DNA of 6,201 nt from Verrucomicrobiia bacterium (lineage in GTDB: Bacteria; Verrucomicrobiota; Verrucomicrobiia; Limisphaerales; UBA11358), in the NCBI GenBank assembly GCA_030044395.1, contig JASHVW010000123.1:1-6201 (forward strand), written 5' to 3'. Below the pieces are notes generated by a model that did no database searches, was not told the origin of the DNA, and worked only from the letters and a program-made list of their open reading frames with translations. The position numbers were made by a program, and so were the translations under genes. Shown piece after piece: positions 5,273 through 6,201 of this stretch; within the stretch, counting starts at the first letter, position 1; every line of letters starts with the position of its first letter.

Positions 5273-6201
5273 GTGATCTGCGATGTCCTGTTTGCCGCGT
5301 TGGCCTTTTTGAGCTTTGCGCTGTTGCTTTGGCAATGGATTGCCGCGCAAAGATTCCCGCTGCATCGCCGGATGGCCAGCGCGGATTTTGCGCCTCCCGT
5401 TTCCATCCTCAAACCGCTTAAAGGTTGCGATGAGACCACCGCCGCTTCGCTGGAAACCTGGCTGAATCAAAATTACTCCGGTCCGACGCAAATTCTCTTT
5501 GGCGCGGCCGACGCCGCCGATCCCGCCTGCCAAGTCGTCGAAGAATTGATCCAACGCCATCCGCAAGCGGAGGCGCAACTGCACATCTGCGGCAAACCGC
5601 TTGGCGCCAACGCCAAAGTTTCCACCCTGGCGCAATTGGAAAAATCCGCCATTTATGGGCTGGTGCTTGTCAGCGACGCCGATGTGCGCGTGCCCGCCGA
5701 TTTTCTGGCGAACCTGGTTGCGCCATTGCGCGACGAAAAGGTTGCCCTGACGCATTGTTTCTATCGCCTGGCCAATCCGGCCACCGCCGCCATGCAATGG
5801 GAGGCGGTAGCCGTCAACGCCGATTTCTGGAGCCAGGTCCTGCAATCGCAAACCCTGCAACCGCTCGATTTCGCCCTCGGCGCGGCCATCCTCGTCCGAC
5901 GAAAAACGTTGGACGATATCGGCGGATTCAAATCGCTGGTCAATTGTCTCGCCGACGATTTTCAAATCGGCCAGCGCCTTGCCAGAAACAATCAGGGCCT
6001 CGCCCTTTGTCCCGTGGTGACGGAATGTTGGGACACGCCGATGGGCTGGCGGCAGGTTTGGAAGCACCAATTGCGCTGGGCGCGGACCATTCGGGTCTGC
6101 CGGCCCCTGCCCTATTTTTTCAGCATTTTGTCAAACGCCACCTTCTGGCCGCTGCTCTGGGCTATCGTTTCCGCCGCAAACGCAAGAACACTTTGCGCGC
6201 C
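5273..6201 (+). CDS. hpnI: GT21 family glycosyltransferase, HpnI/ceramide glucosyltransferase-like (5' part, C-terminus beyond the window)
   Basis: The first 309 residues of a membrane-bound GT-A fold glycosyltransferase that transfers a sugar from a nucleotide donor to a lipid. HpnI adds N-acetylglucosamine to bacteriohopanetetrol in hopanoid synthesis, while relatives glucosylate ceramide. Visible features: an N-terminal membrane helix (about 4-25), VSILKPLKGCDE (43-54) opening the GT domain, FGAADAADP with Asp80, the SDAD metal-binding motif (134-137), FALGAAILVRR (200-210), LADDF (226-230, probable catalytic base), and HQLRWARTIR (265-274), an H-x-x-R-W version of the (Q/R)-x-x-R-W acceptor motif. 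Hydrophobic helices begin at about 280. GT21 proteins are usually near 380 residues, so about 70 are missing here. The GTG at 5273 is chosen because it keeps the first membrane helix. TTG at 5222 is possible, and the first in-frame ATG (5375) would delete the helix. No ribosome-binding site is visible. GT21 membership is firm; the hopanoid substrate is inferred and no other hpn gene is in view. Confidence 0.88.
   Translation, partial: MICDVLFAALAFLSFALLLWQWIAAQRFPLHRRMASADFAPPVSILKPLKGCDETTAASLETWLNQNYSGPTQILFGAADAADPACQVVEELIQRHPQAEAQLHICGKPLGANAKVSTLAQLEKSAIYGLVLVSDADVRVPADFLANLVAPLRDEKVALTHCFYRLANPATAAMQWEAVAVNADFWSQVLQSQTLQPLDFALGAAILVRRKTLDDIGGFKSLVNCLADDFQIGQRLARNNQGLALCPVVTECWDTPMGWRQVWKHQLRWARTIRVCRPLPYFFSILSNATFWPLLWAIVSAANARTLCA

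Noticed and set aside
4562..6070. A 502-codon open frame on the minus strand opposite the barrel and glycosyltransferase genes
   Set aside because: It is antisense to two well-supported genes. Its translation is rich in Arg, Gln, His and Gly with no domain pattern, as expected for a shadow frame in GC-rich DNA.

Overview
The window looks like part of a chromosome from a Verrucomicrobiota bacterium, probably of the Pedosphaera/Limisphaera type. This is inferred from the moderately high GC content, the weak or absent Shine-Dalgarno sequences on most genes, and an ECF sigma factor gene joined to a membrane protein that carries the 'LLLPALSxAKxRAQ' pseudopilin-style motif common in that phylum. 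No rRNA, tRNA, CRISPR array or complete insertion sequence was seen.

Layout. (1) Positions 1-1984, minus strand: the first 661 codons of a large exported, probably beta-rich protein of unknown function, running off the left edge. It has an unusual ~70-residue extension before its hydrophobic export segment. (2) Positions 1985-2272: a divergent intergenic region, most of it a ~167 bp palindromic element with 30 bp near-perfect terminal inverted repeats (2002-2031 and 2139-2168). The element ends 17 bp from the start codon of the left gene. (3) Positions 2273-4488, plus strand: an ECF-type RNA polymerase sigma factor, overlapping by one base (TAATG) a 529-residue single-pass membrane protein. 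That protein has an anti-sigma-like cytoplasmic N-terminus and a pseudopilin-like extracytoplasmic domain. (4) Positions 4489-4642: intergenic, holding two or three short dyads spaced ~21 bp apart. (5) Positions 4643-5158, plus: a small outer-membrane beta-barrel-type protein, followed by a strong 15 bp stem terminator (5185-5217). (6) From 5273 to the right edge, plus: the first 309 codons of a GT21 family glycosyltransferase, closest by motif to the hopanoid glycosyltransferase HpnI/ceramide glucosyltransferase.

Taken together, the genes point to cell-envelope functions: an exported protein, a probable transmembrane signalling pair (sigma factor plus membrane-bound regulator), an outer-membrane protein and a lipid glycosyltransferase. 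Only the sigma factor and its overlapping partner are clearly one operon. The most unusual items are the pseudopilin-like sensor in the putative anti-sigma factor, the inverted-repeat element wedged between the divergent genes, and the phased dyads before the outer-membrane protein gene.
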